From: Leisingera sp. ANG59
Lineage (GTDB): Bacteria; Pseudomonadota; Alphaproteobacteria; Rhodobacterales; Rhodobacteraceae
Reading direction: 5' to 3'
NCBI RefSeq assembly: GCF_013317235.1
Contig: NZ_WLCM01000005.1
Coordinates: 87,213-151,212 of the forward strand
Length of the DNA stretch: 64,000 bases
The first letter of the stretch is position 1. The number at the start of each line of letters is the position of its first letter. This document shows positions 43,226-51,745 of the stretch, piece after piece. The notes beneath the pieces are model-generated. The model was not told the DNA's origin and made no database searches. It worked only from the letters and a program-made list of their open reading frames with translations. A program made the translations under genes and the position numbers.

Positions 43226-44605
43226 TCAGTAGGCGAACTCACCGTAGATCCGGCTAAGGTCACCTTCCCAGGCGCCATTGTAGCGCTCCAGCAATTCATC
43301 CGCGGGCACCTTGCCGGTTTCAAGGCTGTCCTTCAGCGCGTTCAGGAAGTGGGTTTCATCCGGCACCAGCCCGCCTGCGCCTGGACGGGCGCGGGCCTTG
43401 AGGCCGCTTTCGGAGATTGCCACCACTTCGCGGGCCAGCTCGTGCATGCTGATGCCATTCACCTTGGCCTGCAGCCCCTGCTCGGAGGCGGCAACGCGCA
43501 GGGCGTCGCGGGTTTCCGCGTCCCAGCCCTTGACCAGGTCCCAGGCGGCATCGAGCGCGCTTTGATCATAGGTAAGCCCCACCCAGAAGGCGGGCAGCGC
43601 ACACAGACGGCGCCAGGGGCCGCCGTCGGCGCCGCGCATCTCGATGAATTTCTTGATGCGGGCCTCGGGGAAGATGGTGGTCAGGTGGTCCGCCCAGTCG
43701 CTGAGCGTCGGGGTTTCGCCTGGCAGCGCGGGCAGCTCGCCTTTCAGGAAGTCGCGGAAGGACATGCCCAGCGCATTGATGTATTCGCCATTGCGGTAGA
43801 CGAAATACATCGGCACATCGAGCGCATACTGCACCCAGGCTTCAAAACCGAAACCCTCCTCGAACACAAACGGCAGCATGCCGGTGCGGTCGGCGTCAAG
43901 CGAGCGCCAGACGCGGGCGCGCCAGGACTTGTGGCCGTTGGGCTGTCCGTCCAGGAACGGAGAATTGGCAAACAGCGCGGTTGCGACCGGCTGCAGCGCC
44001 AGCGCCACCCGGAGTTTCTGCACCATGTCGGCCTCAGACGAGAAGTCGAGGTTCACCTGCACGGTGCAGGTGCGGCGCATCATGGTGGTGCCCATGGTGC
44101 CGACTTCCTGCATGTAGCCGTCCATCAGCTTGTAGCGGCCCTTGGGCATCAGCGGCATGTCTTCATGGTGCCACACAGGGGCGGCGCCCAGGCCGATGAA
44201 GCCGACGCCTATCTTGTCAGCGATGTCTTTGACGTCGCGCAGGTGGGCGTTCACCTCGTCGCAGGTCTCGTGGATGGTCTCCAGTGGCGCGCCGGACAGT
44301 TCCAACTGGCCGCCCGGCTCCAGGCTGATGTTGGCACCGTCCTTGGTCAGGCCGATCAGGTTGCCGCCTTCCGTCAGCGGCGCCCAGCCATGGCCGTCGC
44401 GCAGGCCTTCCAGCACCGCCTGGATGGAGCGCTCGCCGGCATAGGGCAGCGGCTTCAGCGTGTCCTTGCAGAAGCCGAACTTCTCGTGCTCTGTGCCGAT
44501 GCGCCAGTCTTCCTTGGGTTTGCAGCCGTCGGCAAGATACTGGGCAAGCTGCTCGTGGCGTTCGATCGGCCCGCCGCCGGACTGGGGAATGGACATGCCT
44601 GGCAC
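43226..44605 (-). CDS. gshA: Glutamate-cysteine ligase
   Basis: This 459-residue enzyme makes gamma-glutamylcysteine, the first step of glutathione synthesis. It has the plant/proteobacterial-type GCS2 layout, with IGTEHEKFGFC near residue 37, LEPGGQLELSGAPL near residue 96 and RTCTVQVNLDFSSEADMV near residue 158 for substrate and metal binding. It starts MPGMSIPQSGGGP. It stands alone with a terminator after it, followed by the small two-helix membrane gene. Confidence 0.94.
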   Translation of the reverse strand: MPGMSIPQSGGGPIERHEQLAQYLADGCKPKEDWRIGTEHEKFGFCKDTLKPLPYAGERSIQAVLEGLRDGHGWAPLTEGGNLIGLTKDGANISLEPGGQLELSGAPLETIHETCDEVNAHLRDVKDIADKIGVGFIGLGAAPVWHHEDMPLMPKGRYKLMDGYMQEVGTMGTTMMRRTCTVQVNLDFSSEADMVQKLRVALALQPVATALFANSPFLDGQPNGHKSWRARVWRSLDADRTGMLPFVFEEGFGFEAWVQYALDVPMYFVYRNGEYINALGMSFRDFLKGELPALPGETPTLSDWADHLTTIFPEARIKKFIEMRGADGGPWRRLCALPAFWVGLTYDQSALDAAWDLVKGWDAETRDALRVAASEQGLQAKVNGISMHELAREVVAISESGLKARARPGAGGLVPDETHFLNALKDSLETGKVPADELLERYNGAWEGDLSRIYGEFAY

Positions 44606-44661
44606 TCCGTCCTGTTAGATCTGTCTTGAACGGTCAGTCGTGGGCGGAATCGCCGCCGGTG

Positions 44662-45189
44662 TCAATGCAGGCGCTGATGTTCCGGACGGCTGGCGGCACG
44701 CTCCCAGATCACGACCTGGTGAGGGCCGCGGCGGCGCAGCTCCGCCAGCATCCGCTCGGTCTTGAGGCCCGGGAGGGCGGCAAAGACATCAAACAGCGCC
44801 TCGTAGCCTTCCGCATTCACCGGGATTGCCAGCGGCGGCTGGCCGGGCTGTTCCAGCAGCCAGTGCGGCGGTTTGGAGGTGTGGTCCAGCGCCAGCCGCT
44901 CCAGTTCTGAGGCTGCCACGGCGCCGCCGGTGAGCGGCCCGAAATAGGCAATCTGCCCCTCGTCCACCTGCACCACGCCAGGGCCGCCGGTGCCGCGCCG
45001 GAACCGCATCCGCTGGGCGCCGATCACTGCGGTCACCAGCCCGGTGGCAACCAGCGCCCAGCCGGTGATCGCAGTAAAGCCAGCCGAGGAAAACGCCCAT
45101 TTCAGCCCCAGCAGGAACATCAGGGCAGCGGCCAGTACCTCGCGCCATTGCCACAGGGTTTCGCGGGCTTCAGGGCGGATGAAACTCAT
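44662..45189 (-). CDS. Membrane protein of unknown function
   Basis: A 175-residue protein with two hydrophobic segments at about residues 18-33 and 38-60 (LAAALMFLLGLKWAF, ITGWALVATGLVTAVIG) and a soluble C-terminal domain (PGVVQVDEGQIAYFGPLTGG, WLLEQPGQPPLAIPVN, LPGLKTERMLAELRRRG). I do not recognise it. The start at 45189 was chosen over 45294, with GAAAGAGG upstream. It has 163 bp of promoter space to the rsmE stop and is followed by gshA on the same strand. Confidence 0.78.
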   Translation of the reverse strand: MSFIRPEARETLWQWREVLAAALMFLLGLKWAFSSAGFTAITGWALVATGLVTAVIGAQRMRFRRGTGGPGVVQVDEGQIAYFGPLTGGAVAASELERLALDHTSKPPHWLLEQPGQPPLAIPVNAEGYEALFDVFAALPGLKTERMLAELRRRGPHQVVIWERAASRPEHQRLH

Positions 45190-45352
45190 GTGTTTCGCCT
45201 CTTTCAAACGTCCGGCAGACGAAGCGGCCTGCCTTGTCCTCTTTACTTGTGGAGCCGGAGCGGCGGATGCAATGGCTGCCTGCCGCTGCCGCACGCTAAA
45301 AGGTTAACAGAAAAGGGTTTCCAGTCTGTAACCAGAAACACACGCTCCGCCT

Positions 45353-46078
45353 CTACCAGTCCCCCAGCGCCTGCTGCCATAGGGTCATGGCGGCCACGGC
45401 GGCGGTATCCGCGCGCAAAATACGGGGGCCGAGGCTGACCACATGGGATTGCGGCAACGCGTGCAGCCGCTTGCGCTCTGCCTCGGAAAATCCGCCTTCA
45501 GGGCCGATCAGAATGGCCCAAGGCGCGTCTTTCTGCGTCTCTGCGGCCAGTTGCAGCGCATTACCCACCTCAGCCTCGTCGCAGAACATCAGCTGGCGCT
45601 CGGCGGGCCACTGGTCCAGCAGGCGGGAGAGCTTTTGCAGGTCCGACACCTCCGGCACATAGGTGCCTCCGCATTGCTCTGCCGCCTCGACCGCATGAGC
45701 CTGCAGCCGGTCCTGGCGGATGCGTTCGGAATTGGTGAACTCGGTCTGCACCGGCAGGATGCGGGCGGCGCCCATCTCCGCCGCCTTTTCGACAATGAAA
45801 TCGGTGCGCGCCTTCTTGATCGGGGCAAACATCAGCCACAGGTCCGGCGGCAGCTGCAGGGGCTTCGTCTGCTCCTGGCAGATCAGCATGCCGCCGCGTT
45901 TGCCGGCTTCGGCAACCTCGGCCAGCCACTCGCCGTCCTGGCCGTTGAACAGCGCCACATGGGCGCCTGCAGACAGCCGCATCACCCCGAACAGGTAATG
46001 CGCCTGATCACGATCCAAGGGAACCGATTGCCCTGCCCCCAAAGGGTGCTCTACATACAGTCTGATTTTTGCACTCAT
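45353..46078 (-). CDS. rsmE: 16S rRNA (uracil(1498)-N(3))-methyltransferase
   Basis: A 241-residue SPOUT-type methyltransferase for U1498 of 16S rRNA. It has the N-terminal PUA-like part (RLYVEHPLGAGQSVPLDRDQAHYLFGVMR), LMFAPIKKARTDFIVEKAAEMG near residue 82, and the SAM knot motif ILIGPEGGFSEAERK near residue 190 with LGPRILRADTAAVAAMT at the end (parts shown). It is divergent from ubiA with only 12 bases between start codons, so each promoter lies within the other gene. Confidence 0.95.
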   Translation of the reverse strand: MSAKIRLYVEHPLGAGQSVPLDRDQAHYLFGVMRLSAGAHVALFNGQDGEWLAEVAEAGKRGGMLICQEQTKPLQLPPDLWLMFAPIKKARTDFIVEKAAEMGAARILPVQTEFTNSERIRQDRLQAHAVEAAEQCGGTYVPEVSDLQKLSRLLDQWPAERQLMFCDEAEVGNALQLAAETQKDAPWAILIGPEGGFSEAERKRLHALPQSHVVSLGPRILRADTAAVAAMTLWQQALGDW

Positions 46079-46090
46079 GGGGTCCTACAT

Positions 46091-47053
46091 ATGCAAGGCC
46101 AGAAGCCAGCGCCAGAGGGTCAGGTCGCGGATGCGGTCAAGGGAAACTGGGTCGACACATATGCGCCGGAATGGACGCGGCCCTACCTGCGCCTTAGCCG
46201 CGCCGACCGTCCGATCGGCACTTGGCTGTTGCTGATCCCCTGCTGGTGGGGGCTGGCACTGGCGATCCTGGCCGATCAAAGCCCGCGCTGGAGCGACCTT
46301 TGGATTGCCATCGGCTGCGCGGCCGGCGCCTGGCTGATGCGCGGGGCCGGCTGCACCTGGAACGACATCACCGACCGCAACTTCGACGGCCAGGTGGAGC
46401 GCACCCGCTCACGCCCGATCCCCTCGGGCCAGGTGACGGTCAAGGGCGCGCTGGCCTGGATGGGGCTGCAGTGCCTGGCTGGCCTTGCAATCCTGCTGAC
46501 CTTCAACCAGGCGGCCATTGCCATGGGCATCCTGTCGCTGCTGCCGGTGGCGGTCTATCCCTTTGCCAAGCGGTTCACCTGGTGGCCGCAGGTGTTTCTG
46601 GGCCTTGCCTTCAACTGGGGCGCCATGCTGGCTTGGGTGGCGCATACCGGGTCCATGGGCTGGCCGCCCGTGCTGCTGTATCTGGCCGGCATCGCCTGGA
46701 CCCTGTTCTATGACACCATCTATGCCCATCAGGACACTGAGGATGACGCGCTGATCGGGGTGAAGTCCACCGCCCGTCTGTTCGGCAGCCAAACACCGAT
46801 GTGGCTGCGCCGGTTCATCGTTGCCTTTGTCTGCCTGATGGCGATGGCAGTGATCGGCGCGATGCTGGAGAGCGCCTCTGTCCTGGCGCTGGTGCTGGCG
46901 CTGGCGGGGCCCTGGGCGATGGGCTGGCACATGACCTGGCAGCTGCGCGCCTTTGACGCGGAAAACAATGCCCGGCTGCTGCAGCTGTTCCGGCTCAACC
47001 GCGATACCGGCCTGATCCCGCTGATCTTCTTTACCCTCGCTATGTTCGTGTGA
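46091..47053 (+). CDS. ubiA: 4-hydroxybenzoate polyprenyltransferase
   Basis: A 320-residue integral membrane prenyltransferase that attaches the polyprenyl tail to 4-hydroxybenzoate for ubiquinone. It has the two Asp-rich motifs: NDITDRNFDGQVERTRSRP near residue 95 and DTIYAHQDTEDDALIGVKST near residue 210 (parts shown), and about eight helices. The ATG at 46091 was selected; the longer in-frame sequence enters rsmE. Substrate supply can come from the polyprenyl synthase at 8.7-9.7 kb. Competition with pobA at 60-61.5 kb for 4-hydroxybenzoate is possible. Confidence 0.95.
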   Translation: MQGQKPAPEGQVADAVKGNWVDTYAPEWTRPYLRLSRADRPIGTWLLLIPCWWGLALAILADQSPRWSDLWIAIGCAAGAWLMRGAGCTWNDITDRNFDGQVERTRSRPIPSGQVTVKGALAWMGLQCLAGLAILLTFNQAAIAMGILSLLPVAVYPFAKRFTWWPQVFLGLAFNWGAMLAWVAHTGSMGWPPVLLYLAGIAWTLFYDTIYAHQDTEDDALIGVKSTARLFGSQTPMWLRRFIVAFVCLMAMAVIGAMLESASVLALVLALAGPWAMGWHMTWQLRAFDAENNARLLQLFRLNRDTGLIPLIFFTLAMFV

Positions 47054-47113
47054 TTGAACCACGGCCCCGTGCAGGGTAAGAGCCACTAACTGACTAAGGG
47101 AAACTGCCGCCAT

Positions 47114-49003
47114 ATGCGCTTGTCCTCTCTGCTGATCCCAGGCCTGGCCTTCACCGCCGCCGCAGGGCTGAGCCTTGTTGCTGCCGGATTTGCCGTCACC
47201 GCGGTGGAACGCAGCACCGAAACCGGGGTGCGTCAGGCGCTTGACGGCGCCGGGCATAACTGGGCTGAGGTCACGGCGGACGGGCTGCAGGTGCTGCTCG
47301 AAGGCACCGCTCCCGACGAGGCAACCCGGTTTTCGGTGATCTCGCTGGTTGGCGGCGTGGTGGACGCGGCCCGGATCATCGACGGGATGGAGGTTCCCCC
47401 GGCCAAGGGGCTGGCGCCGCCGCGGTTTTCCGCGGAAATCCTGCGCAACGACAGCGGCATTTCCATCATCGGCCTGATCCCGGCAGGCTCCGGCCGTGCG
47501 GCTATGGTCAAACAGCTGAACGCCCTGGCCGGTGAAGGCAGCGTGGCGGACCTCCTGGAAACAGCCAAATACACCAAGCCCGAAGGCTGGCAGCAGGCCT
47601 TGGATTTCGCGGTCAAGGCGCTGAAACTGCTGCCGCGCGCCAAGATTTCGGTTGAAGCCGGCGAGGTGTCCATCACCGCAATTTCCGGCAGCGAAGAGGC
47701 CAAGCACCAGCTGGAGGAGCAGCTTGGCCGGCTGGCGCCGCCGGGGCTGCGGCTGGCGATGGACATTGCGGCGCCGCGCCCGGTGATCACTCCCTTTACC
47801 CTGCGGTTCCTGCTGGACAAGGACGGCGCCCAGTTCGACGCCTGCTCCGCCGAGAGCGAGGAAAGCCGCAAGCGAATCCTCGCCGCGGCCCGCACAGCGG
47901 GGCTGGAAGGCGAGGCCGATTGCGTGATCGGCATGGGTGTCCCTTCGCCGAACTGGGCCCGAGCGGCGGAACTCAGCATTTCCAGCCTGAACGAGCTGGG
48001 CGGCGGCTCCGTCACCATCGCCAATGCCGATATCACACTGGTGGCCGCAGAAGGCACTGCCAGCGGCACCTTCGACCATGTGGTGGGCGAACTGGAAAGC
48101 GCCCTGCCCCGGGTCTTTGCCCTGCATGCGGTGCTGCCAGTGCCGGAAACCAGCGCCACTGCCGGGCCGCCCGAATTCACTGCCACCCTCAGCCCTGAAG
48201 GCCAGGTACAGCTACGCGGACGGCTGAGCGACGCGGCGCTGCGGACCGTGGCGGACAGCTATGCCAAAGCACGCTTCGGCTCGGCAAATGTGCACACCGC
48301 CACCCGGGTTGTCGCCGACCTGCCCGCCGACTGGCCGGTACGCGTGCTAGCCGGGCTGGAGGCGCTCTCCTATCTGCAGCGCGGATCAGTGACAGTAACG
48401 CCGGAAAACCTGGAACTCCGCGGGATGAGCTACCGCAAGGATGCGCTCTCCGAGATTTCCCGTTTCCTGTCCGCCAAACTGGGCGAGGCAGAGACTTATA
48501 GCCTCGACATCACTTACGAGGAGCCGCCCGCCCCGAAGGATCAGCCGATCCCGCCGGAACTCTGCGAGGCGCAGCTGGCCGGTGCCCAAGCCGAGGCCAA
48601 AATCGCCTTTGAACCCGGCTCTGCCACCATTGCCGGCGAAAGCGCGGGCACCATGGACCGGATTGCAGAGGTGCTGAGCCGGTGCGGCCCGGTGCGACTG
48701 GAGATCCAGGGCCACACCGACAGCCAGGGCCGCGAAGTGATGAACCAGAACCTGAGCCAGGCCCGGGCGCAATCGGTGCTGAACGAGCTGCGCGCGCGCC
48801 GGGTGGTGACCTCGACCTTTGCCGCCAAGGGCTATGGCGAGAGTGAACCGATCGCCGACAACGGCACCGAAGAAGGCCGCGAGGCCAACCGCCGCATCGA
48901 GTTCAAGCTGGTCCGCCCGGCTGAGCAAGCGGAAACGGAAAACGAGAATAGCGGCGAGGCCGCCGAAAGCGCAGATGACGCACAGGAGACCACAGAGGAA
49001 TGA
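47114..49003 (+). CDS. OmpA-family protein with BON-like domains
   Basis: A 629-residue envelope protein. It begins with a hydrophobic signal or anchor (about residues 6-28), then BON-like repeats of phospholipid-binding type (for example ETGVRQALDGAGHNWAEVTADGLQVLLEGTAP near residue 35, parts shown), with cysteines in FDACSAESEE and LEGEADCVIG. A C-terminal OmpA peptidoglycan-binding domain (about residues 480-605) has IAFEPGSATI, LEIQGHTDSQG, NQNLSQARAQSVLNEL and NRRIEFKL. An acidic tail follows. It should tie the outer or inner membrane to peptidoglycan. The downstream 104-aa gene is coupled by ATGA. Confidence 0.9.
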   Translation: MRLSSLLIPGLAFTAAAGLSLVAAGFAVTAVERSTETGVRQALDGAGHNWAEVTADGLQVLLEGTAPDEATRFSVISLVGGVVDAARIIDGMEVPPAKGLAPPRFSAEILRNDSGISIIGLIPAGSGRAAMVKQLNALAGEGSVADLLETAKYTKPEGWQQALDFAVKALKLLPRAKISVEAGEVSITAISGSEEAKHQLEEQLGRLAPPGLRLAMDIAAPRPVITPFTLRFLLDKDGAQFDACSAESEESRKRILAAARTAGLEGEADCVIGMGVPSPNWARAAELSISSLNELGGGSVTIANADITLVAAEGTASGTFDHVVGELESALPRVFALHAVLPVPETSATAGPPEFTATLSPEGQVQLRGRLSDAALRTVADSYAKARFGSANVHTATRVVADLPADWPVRVLAGLEALSYLQRGSVTVTPENLELRGMSYRKDALSEISRFLSAKLGEAETYSLDITYEEPPAPKDQPIPPELCEAQLAGAQAEAKIAFEPGSATIAGESAGTMDRIAEVLSRCGPVRLEIQGHTDSQGREVMNQNLSQARAQSVLNELRARRVVTSTFAAKGYGESEPIADNGTEEGREANRRIEFKLVRPAEQAETENENSGEAAESADDAQETTEE

Positions 49004-49314
49004 ACAGGACGGAGTTCATCATCACCACCGCGATCATCCTGTTTGCGGCCTTTGCCATGGGTTGGTTTGCCAATTGGCTGGTGCATCGTTTCACCCGGGT
49101 GCGGCAAAGCGACGTGGCTGACCTCGACCGGATGAGCCAGGAGCTGCATGAGGCGGAGGAAACCCGCGACCAGGCGATCACCTATCTGCAGCAGCGCGAG
49201 GCGGAGCTGACCAACCAGCTGACCCAGACCGAAGCGGAGCTGCAGGCGGCAATGGAAGGCCTGCGCGAGGCCCGTCGCGAGGCTGAGGAGCTGCGCTCCC
49301 AAATTCCGCACTGA
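49000..49314 (+). CDS. Small membrane-anchored coiled-coil protein
   Basis: A 104-residue protein with one N-terminal hydrophobic helix (about residues 6-27, IITTAIILFAAFAMGWFANW) and then a continuous heptad-rich coiled coil to the C-terminus (DLDRMSQELHEAEETRDQAI..., LTNQLTQTEAELQAAMEGLR). It is coupled to the OmpA/BON gene by ATGA and may be its partner in the envelope. The family is not recognised. Confidence 0.8.
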   Translation: MNRTEFIITTAIILFAAFAMGWFANWLVHRFTRVRQSDVADLDRMSQELHEAEETRDQAITYLQQREAELTNQLTQTEAELQAAMEGLREARREAEELRSQIPH

Positions 49315-49476
49315 CCTTGGGAAGAGACCTCTGCCACGCCTGCAGGCTCCGGCGGGCCAAGGAGGCCGCAGGCCCCGCGAAGCGCGCATGCCCTTGACGC
49401 GCCAGTCTTCAAACAAGCTCGAATTGGGCCTGATCGGCTGACCTGCCCTGTCAGGCCCTTTCAGCAAAAGGAAAAC

Positions 49477-49547
49477 GCCGCGCAGAGCGCGGCGCCCGGC
49501 ACAACAGGTGGAAATCATCTCTTGATGATTGAATGGCTGGCGGGAGC
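49477..49547 (-). repeat. Two-hairpin intergenic element, copy C
   Basis: Lies between the coiled-coil gene and moaE (convergent), 18 bases past the moaE stop. Hairpin 1 GCCGCGC-AGA-GCGCGGC (49477-49493) is followed by GCCCGGCACAAC, hairpin 2 AATCATC-TCTT-GATGATT (49513-49530) and TGGCGGGAGC. It matches A and B in order and partly in sequence, with a changed but still fully paired second stem. Confidence 0.7.
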
Positions 49548-49565
49548 CCCTGCTCCGCCTCGGCC

Positions 49566-50012
49566 TCACCAGCGCTTCAGGGCGTCCTCGTCGGCATCCT
49601 TGGCTTCGACCCAACCGGTGCCGCCGCCTTCCAGAATCTCTTTCTTCCAGAACGGCGCGCGGGACTTCAGGTAATCCATCAGATACTCCGCCGCCTCAAA
49701 CGCATCCTTGCGGTGGCGCGCCGCGGTGGCGACCATCATGATGCGCTCGCCCGCGGCCAGGCGCCCGTGGCGGTGAATCACCAATGCATCGGCCAGCGAC
49801 CAGCGCTTCATGGCCTCCTGCGCTATTTCGGTCAGGGCCTTCTCGGTCATGCCCGGGTAATGCTCAATCTCCATCGCCTGAAGGCCGCCCTGATCGGCGT
49901 CCCGCACCACGCCGGTGAAGGTCACCACCGCACCCGCATTCTCGACACCCTCGGCGAAGGCATCACTTTCAGCCCCAAGCTCAAACGGAGCCTCCTGCAC
50001 CGAGATCCGCAT
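49566..50012 (-). CDS. moaE: Molybdopterin synthase catalytic subunit
   Basis: A 148-residue enzyme that, with MoaD, turns precursor Z into molybdopterin. Typical blocks are AVVTFTGVVRDADQGG near residue 30, ALVIHRHGRLAAGERIMMVATAARHRKDAFEAAEYLMD near residue 85 and LKSRAPFWKKE near residue 122 with the catalytic lysines (parts shown). It lies 4 bases after moaD. Confidence 0.94.
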   Translation of the reverse strand: MRISVQEAPFELGAESDAFAEGVENAGAVVTFTGVVRDADQGGLQAMEIEHYPGMTEKALTEIAQEAMKRWSLADALVIHRHGRLAAGERIMMVATAARHRKDAFEAAEYLMDYLKSRAPFWKKEILEGGGTGWVEAKDADEDALKRW

Positions 50013-50016
50013 CGCT

Positions 50017-50262
50017 TCACCCCCCTGTCATCGGTGGGAAGAAGGCCACCTCGCGTACGCCGTCCAGGGGGGCGTCAAACTCCGACAGCTCCTGGTCCAG
50101 CGCCACCCGCAACGCCGACAGATCGGCAAAGGCGGCGGCGTAGCGGTCTTCGCGCCCGCGCAACTCCTCGACCAGATCCGCGACCGTGGCGGCAGTCGTT
50201 TCCACCCGCTCACGCGGCAGGCCGATGCGCTCGCGCACCCAGGCGAAATACAGAACATCCAT
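50017..50262 (-). CDS. moaD: Molybdopterin synthase sulfur carrier subunit
   Basis: An 81-residue ubiquitin-like protein ending in Gly-Gly (FFPPMTGG), the C-terminus that becomes thiocarboxylated to donate sulfur. It starts MDVLYFAWVRERIGLPRE and has the usual MoaD length. Its start overlaps the pgsA stop by one base (TGATG). moaD-moaE therefore follow pgsA in one operon. Confidence 0.94.
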   Translation of the reverse strand: MDVLYFAWVRERIGLPRERVETTAATVADLVEELRGREDRYAAAFADLSALRVALDQELSEFDAPLDGVREVAFFPPMTGG

Positions 50263-50933
50263 CAGTGCGCCTCCTTCAGATGCGGCATCGCCTTACGCAG
50301 GTAGTCGATCCCGGTGATAGCCGTTAGGCCCGCGGCAATCCAAAGCAGCCACAGCCCGACGCGGCCGGTCCAGACCATGCCGTCAAACTTCCAGCGCAGG
50401 CCCATCTCATCAGAAACTTGCCCCGTCATGATCTGGTCGATCAGCGCCTGATCCATACCAAAGGAAGACATCACCAGATAGTGCTCGAAGATGCCCTGCG
50501 AGAAAAGCGTGGCAATGGCGATCATTTGGGCCGTGGTCTTCCACTTGGCGAGCTTGGTCACCTTCAGCGTGCCGGCGGTGTCGCCGAGGAATTCACGCAA
50601 GCCCGAAACGAACACTTCACGGAACAGGATCACCGTGGCCGGCAGCACCAGCCAGGGTGTCCAGTGCTCGGCGGAGTATCCCACCAGAATCATTAGCGCG
50701 ATCACCACCATCGCCTTGTCGGCAATCGGGTCCAGCATCGCGCCCATCTTGGTTTCCTGCTTCCAGGCCCGCGCCAGGTAGCCGTCAAACCAGTCAGTGA
50801 CCGCTGCAGTCACAAACAGCAGCAAGGCAAACCAGTCCGCATAGGGCCGGGTGAAATACAGGAACATCACGGCCAGGCCGGGTGCTGCGACCAGCCGCAG
50901 CAGCGTGAGGATATTGGGCAGAGTCCACTTCAT
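50262..50933 (-). CDS. pgsA: CDP-diacylglycerol-glycerol-3-phosphate 3-phosphatidyltransferase
   Basis: A 223-residue membrane enzyme for phosphatidylglycerol synthesis. It has the CDP-alcohol transferase motif in DWFDGYLARAWKQETKMG and MLDPIADK (D-G-x2-A-R...G...D...D, about residues 55-81) and hydrophobic helices. It starts MKWTLPNILTLLRLVAAPG, the usual start. The ATG at 50933 replaces a frame from 51044. It leads the pgsA-moaD-moaE operon. Confidence 0.95.
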   Translation of the reverse strand: MKWTLPNILTLLRLVAAPGLAVMFLYFTRPYADWFALLLFVTAAVTDWFDGYLARAWKQETKMGAMLDPIADKAMVVIALMILVGYSAEHWTPWLVLPATVILFREVFVSGLREFLGDTAGTLKVTKLAKWKTTAQMIAIATLFSQGIFEHYLVMSSFGMDQALIDQIMTGQVSDEMGLRWKFDGMVWTGRVGLWLLWIAAGLTAITGIDYLRKAMPHLKEAH

Positions 50934-51095
50934 GCCGCGCACATTATCCGGCTGTTTCAAAAGTGGAAAGCGGGCTTGGCTAAAATTCGGTAATAGCTGG
51001 GCACCGCGAAGCCGCGGCGGCAGGCGGTAATCAGACCAATGCACAAGCGAGGCGTGTTCTCTTCTTCCTTCGGAGGGATACGGCAGCGCCCTATA

Positions 51096-51717
51096 TTATT
51101 CGCCACGGAGGCTTGAGTGGCGGAACGTCCGGTGCATCTCGCTCAGCCGGTACCGGTCGACTACGAAGTCTTTGTCTTTCTCGCGCATCCGATCTTCCTT
51201 GGCCATCCCCAGCGCGTCCGCCTCAGTGTCAGCCAGGCCTTTCCCCGTAAGCTTGTTCAACTCCTTGGCGATCTTCTCGCATTCCTTCTTGGCCTTATCT
51301 AAATGCTGCGCCTCATGGTCCAGGCAGCAGGCATAGAAACGGCAGCATTCGATCAGCGCCTGCGGCGGCGGCCCGCTATCAGAGCGTTTCGGGCATTTGG
51401 ACGCCGTATGCAAAGTCAGCTTCAGCGCTGAGACCTGTACCGTCGCCTCGAACCAACCGGATTTCTTGTCAATCTTGGGCCTACCGTCCGCCTCGTTTTT
51501 GCCCGTGGCGGTCAGGCATTCCAATTCCGTGGTGGTGAGAAAGGCCACTTTCTTGTTGTCGCTGGGGTTTCTCGGCCCGCTCTTCTTGATGCTCTTGGCA
51601 ATGTGGGGGAGTGTTTTTTCCTGACACCAGATAGGTGTAATAGACAACGGAATTGACAGTCTGCGAGACGGGAATAATTCCCCCGGGCAGAAAATCGCAG
51701 CCCTTCAGGCACAGCAC
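51096..51717 (-). pseudogene. Unknown gene interrupted by a +1 frameshift
   Basis: The likely start is a GTG at 51717 with AAGGA 4 bases upstream (VLCLKGCDFLPGGIIPVSQT). The frame (about 36 codons) must shift by +1 near a run of six A and five C (about 51608-51625) to continue into the 183-codon open frame ending at 51096. That second frame alone would need a TTG start. After the shift the protein is rich in Lys and Cys (TASKCPKR, ECCRFYACCLDHEAQHLDKAKKE) with an AxHL-type His pair. GC content is lower than its neighbours. It may be a real mutation, a sequencing error or programmed shift. The family is not recognised. Confidence 0.6.
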
Positions 51718-51745
51718 GGTTTCCTTTTAGTCCAAAATCAACTGC

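Noticed and set aside
43073..44629. 518-codon plus-strand frame opposite gshA
   Set aside because: Shadow frame; gshA motifs are clear on the minus strand.
46409..48127. 572-codon minus-strand frame across ubiA and the OmpA/BON gene
   Set aside because: Crosses two well-supported genes and shows no motif.
51608..51625. A AAA AAC heptamer in the frameshifted gene as a programmed -1 slippery site
   Set aside because: A -1 shift leads into the third frame, which ends soon. The continuing coding frame needs +1 (or -2), so a classical -1 site does not explain it.
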